From: Xanthobacteraceae bacterium
GTDB taxonomy: Bacteria; Pseudomonadota; Alphaproteobacteria; Rhizobiales; Xanthobacteraceae
NCBI GenBank assembly: GCA_030039655.1
Contig: JASHVC010000149.1
Span: forward strand, 1-6,981
Reading direction: 5' to 3'
DNA length: 6,981 nucleotides
The notes beneath the pieces were generated by a model. It saw only the letters and a list, made by a program, of their open reading frames with translations, was not told the DNA's origin and did no database searches. The position numbers and the translations under genes were made by a program. Below, piece by piece: positions 5,870-6,981 of the stretch (position 1 is the first letter of the stretch; the number at the start of each line of letters is the position of its first letter).

Positions 5870-6655
5870 ATGCCCGACATCAAGACCGATGACGGCTGCG
5901 TGATCCATGTCGAGATCGAGGGCCCCGAGCGCGCCCCGGTGCTGATGCTCTCGAATTCGCTCGGCACCAACCTGCACATGTGGGATGAGCAAGTCGGTCC
6001 GTTTACGCGCCACTTCCGCCTGGTGCGCTATGACCGGCGCGGCCATGGCAAATCGGGCGTGCCCAAGGGGCCTTACACCATGGAGCGGCTCGGCCGCGAC
6101 GTGGTCGCCGTGCTCGACGGCCTCGGCATTCAAAACATCAACTGGTGCGGCCTGTCCATGGGCGGCATGGTCGGCATGTGGCTCGGCGCCAATGCGCCAA
6201 ACCGCGTCGACAAGCTAATTCTCTCCAACACGTCCTCCTTCTTTCCTGACAAGACGATCTGGGATGGCCGCATCAAGCTGGTACGCGACAAGGGACTGGA
6301 AGGCATCGTCGACGCCAACATGGAGCGCTGGTTCACGGCGGGGTTTCGCGAGCGCTCGCCGTCGGCCATGGAGAAAATGCGCGGGATGTTTCTGGCCACG
6401 AAAGTGGACGGCTATGTGGGTTGCGGCGAAGCGATCCGCGACATGGACCATCGGCCGCTGCTGCCAAAAATCACCGTGCCGACCCTGGTGATTGCCGGGC
6501 GGCAGGATCCGGCAACGACGCTCGAAGCCGGCGAATACATCAAGCAGCACATCCCCGGCGCCAAGATTGCCGTGCTGGAGGCCGCGCACATCTCCAATCT
6601 CGAACAGCCGCGGGCGTACGCCGAAACAGTGTTGGGATTTTTGTTGGGGAAGTAG
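5870..6655 (+). CDS. pcaD: Alpha/beta hydrolase, probable 3-oxoadipate enol-lactonase
   Basis: This 261-residue alpha/beta-hydrolase has the length and layout of PcaD, which hydrolyses 3-oxoadipate enol-lactone to 3-oxoadipate in the beta-ketoadipate branch of aromatic catabolism. The nucleophile elbow GLSMGG places Ser96, and the rest of the triad is Asp213 (AGRQDPAT) and His240 (EAAHISNLEQP). SNSLGTNLHMWD at 28-39 supplies the oxyanion region, and YDRRGHGKS at 54-62 is typical of the enol-lactonase group. The cytoplasm is its likely location, as there is no signal peptide. The start is the ATG at 5870, with GGAGG eight bases upstream. The same frame is open further upstream but without family similarity. 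No other pca gene is present, so the exact substrate is inferred from similarity alone; a related lactonase or esterase role is possible. Confidence 0.75.
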   Translation: MPDIKTDDGCVIHVEIEGPERAPVLMLSNSLGTNLHMWDEQVGPFTRHFRLVRYDRRGHGKSGVPKGPYTMERLGRDVVAVLDGLGIQNINWCGLSMGGMVGMWLGANAPNRVDKLILSNTSSFFPDKTIWDGRIKLVRDKGLEGIVDANMERWFTAGFRERSPSAMEKMRGMFLATKVDGYVGCGEAIRDMDHRPLLPKITVPTLVIAGRQDPATTLEAGEYIKQHIPGAKIAVLEAAHISNLEQPRAYAETVLGFLLGK

Positions 6656-6858
6656 CCGGTCGCAGCATCTTGCCCGCCTCGCGTTGCGGTCGAACATCGG
6701 ATAATGTCGAGAGTGACTTAGTGACGCGTGGGGGCGTCAGTGAAGTTTCCGACGATGCGCTCGTGTACTTTTAGCGCTGCGGCGACCCGAGGGCGTGGCA
6801 AACGCGCGCCCGCGAGCGCAACCAACCATCAAAATCGTTCCGAACGGCGGGCGGCGGC
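6656..6858. other. 203 bp gene-free spacer with two stem-loops
   Basis: TGACGC at 6722-6727 pairs exactly with GCGTCA at 6734-6739 around a GTGGGG loop. GGGCGTG at 6791-6797 pairs with CGCGCCC at 6805-6811 (one G-T pair) around a seven-base loop. Neither is followed by a T run, so they are only candidate transcript-end structures for the hydrolase gene. I see no other gene or convincing promoter. Minus-strand open frames here are antisense to the start of the next gene and look like chance. Confidence 0.45.
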
Positions 6859-6981
6859 ATGATGGCGCGGCTCAAAACACACTTGGCGAACTCGGCGTTG
6901 ATCGTCGTGTCCGTGCTGCTTACGTATTTCGCGGTGGAATTCATATTTTTCCGCGTGTTGCTGCCCAACATGCCGCTGCAA
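6859..6981 (+). CDS. N-terminus of an unidentified membrane-anchored protein, cut by window edge
   Basis: Forty-one codons are visible from the first of two adjacent ATGs (6859 and 6862). A short basic head (MMARLKTH) is followed by a hydrophobic segment, about residues 9-36 (LANSALIVVSVLLTYFAV then EFIFFRVLLP). This is one transmembrane helix or signal anchor with the N-terminus in the cytoplasm. Some alphaproteobacterial SGNH/GDSL hydrolases start in a similar way, but 41 residues are too few to assign a family. The upstream GGCGGGCGGCGG is a weak ribosome binding site. Confidence 0.55.
   Translation, partial: MMARLKTHLANSALIVVSVLLTYFAVEFIFFRVLLPNMPLQ

Noticed and set aside
6771..6971. 66-codon minus-strand frame at the right edge
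   Set aside because: It is antisense to a frame with a convincing basic head and hydrophobic helix, and its own product is polar and featureless.
1..6981. CRISPR arrays, tRNA or rRNA genes
   Set aside because: No regularly spaced repeats and no tRNA- or rRNA-like segments were seen on either strand.

Overview
The window looks like chromosome from a GC-rich alphaproteobacterium, probably of the Bradyrhizobium/Rhodopseudomonas type (Hyphomicrobiales). This rests on base composition, GC-rich third positions, and a form II CO-dehydrogenase-like gene set beside a 3-oxoadipate enol-lactonase-like gene. The taxonomic placement is an inference from style, not from a search.

Left block (1-3072, minus strand): a molybdenum hydroxylase cluster transcribed right to left as coxG, coxS, coxL. 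coxG encodes a soluble SRPBCC accessory protein. coxS encodes the two-[2Fe-2S] small subunit with all eight cluster cysteines. coxL encodes the molybdopterin large subunit and runs off the left edge after 612 codons. CoxL carries AYRGAGR in the active-site loop, the signature of form II enzymes, so CO may not be the physiological substrate. The FAD subunit gene (coxM) is not in the window; by the usual form II S-L-M order it should lie just past the left edge. The 225 bp between coxG and coxS contains no gene but holds an inverted repeat and a palindrome next to the coxS ribosome binding site.

Middle block (3073-5697): a divergent intergenic region of about 500 bp followed by a two-gene plus-strand operon. 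The intergenic region holds a decayed C-terminal piece of an IS5-like transposase. Just beyond it is a TGTCACA-N16-CGTC element that matches the known target promoter of ECF41 sigma factors. The operon encodes an FAD/NAD(P)H oxidoreductase (TTG start) and a 289-residue ECF41 sigma factor with its fused SnoaL-like C-terminal regulatory domain (WLPEP, DGGGK and NPDKL motifs). This is a complete, probably self-activating ECF41 module: sigma factor, partner oxidoreductase and cognate promoter. Its predicted mRNA leader of about 230 nt contains two small open frames, one with four consecutive CGA arginine codons.

Right block (5698-6981): a pcaD-like alpha/beta hydrolase with an intact Ser-Asp-His triad, preceded by a 15 bp palindrome, then a 203 bp gap with two stem-loops, and the first 41 codons of a membrane-anchored protein that leaves the right edge.

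The cox genes and the pcaD-like gene are metabolic. The ECF41 module between them is regulatory and may have come in separately, since a transposase relic sits at its left boundary. The signal the module senses and the substrate of its oxidoreductase cannot be read from the sequence.
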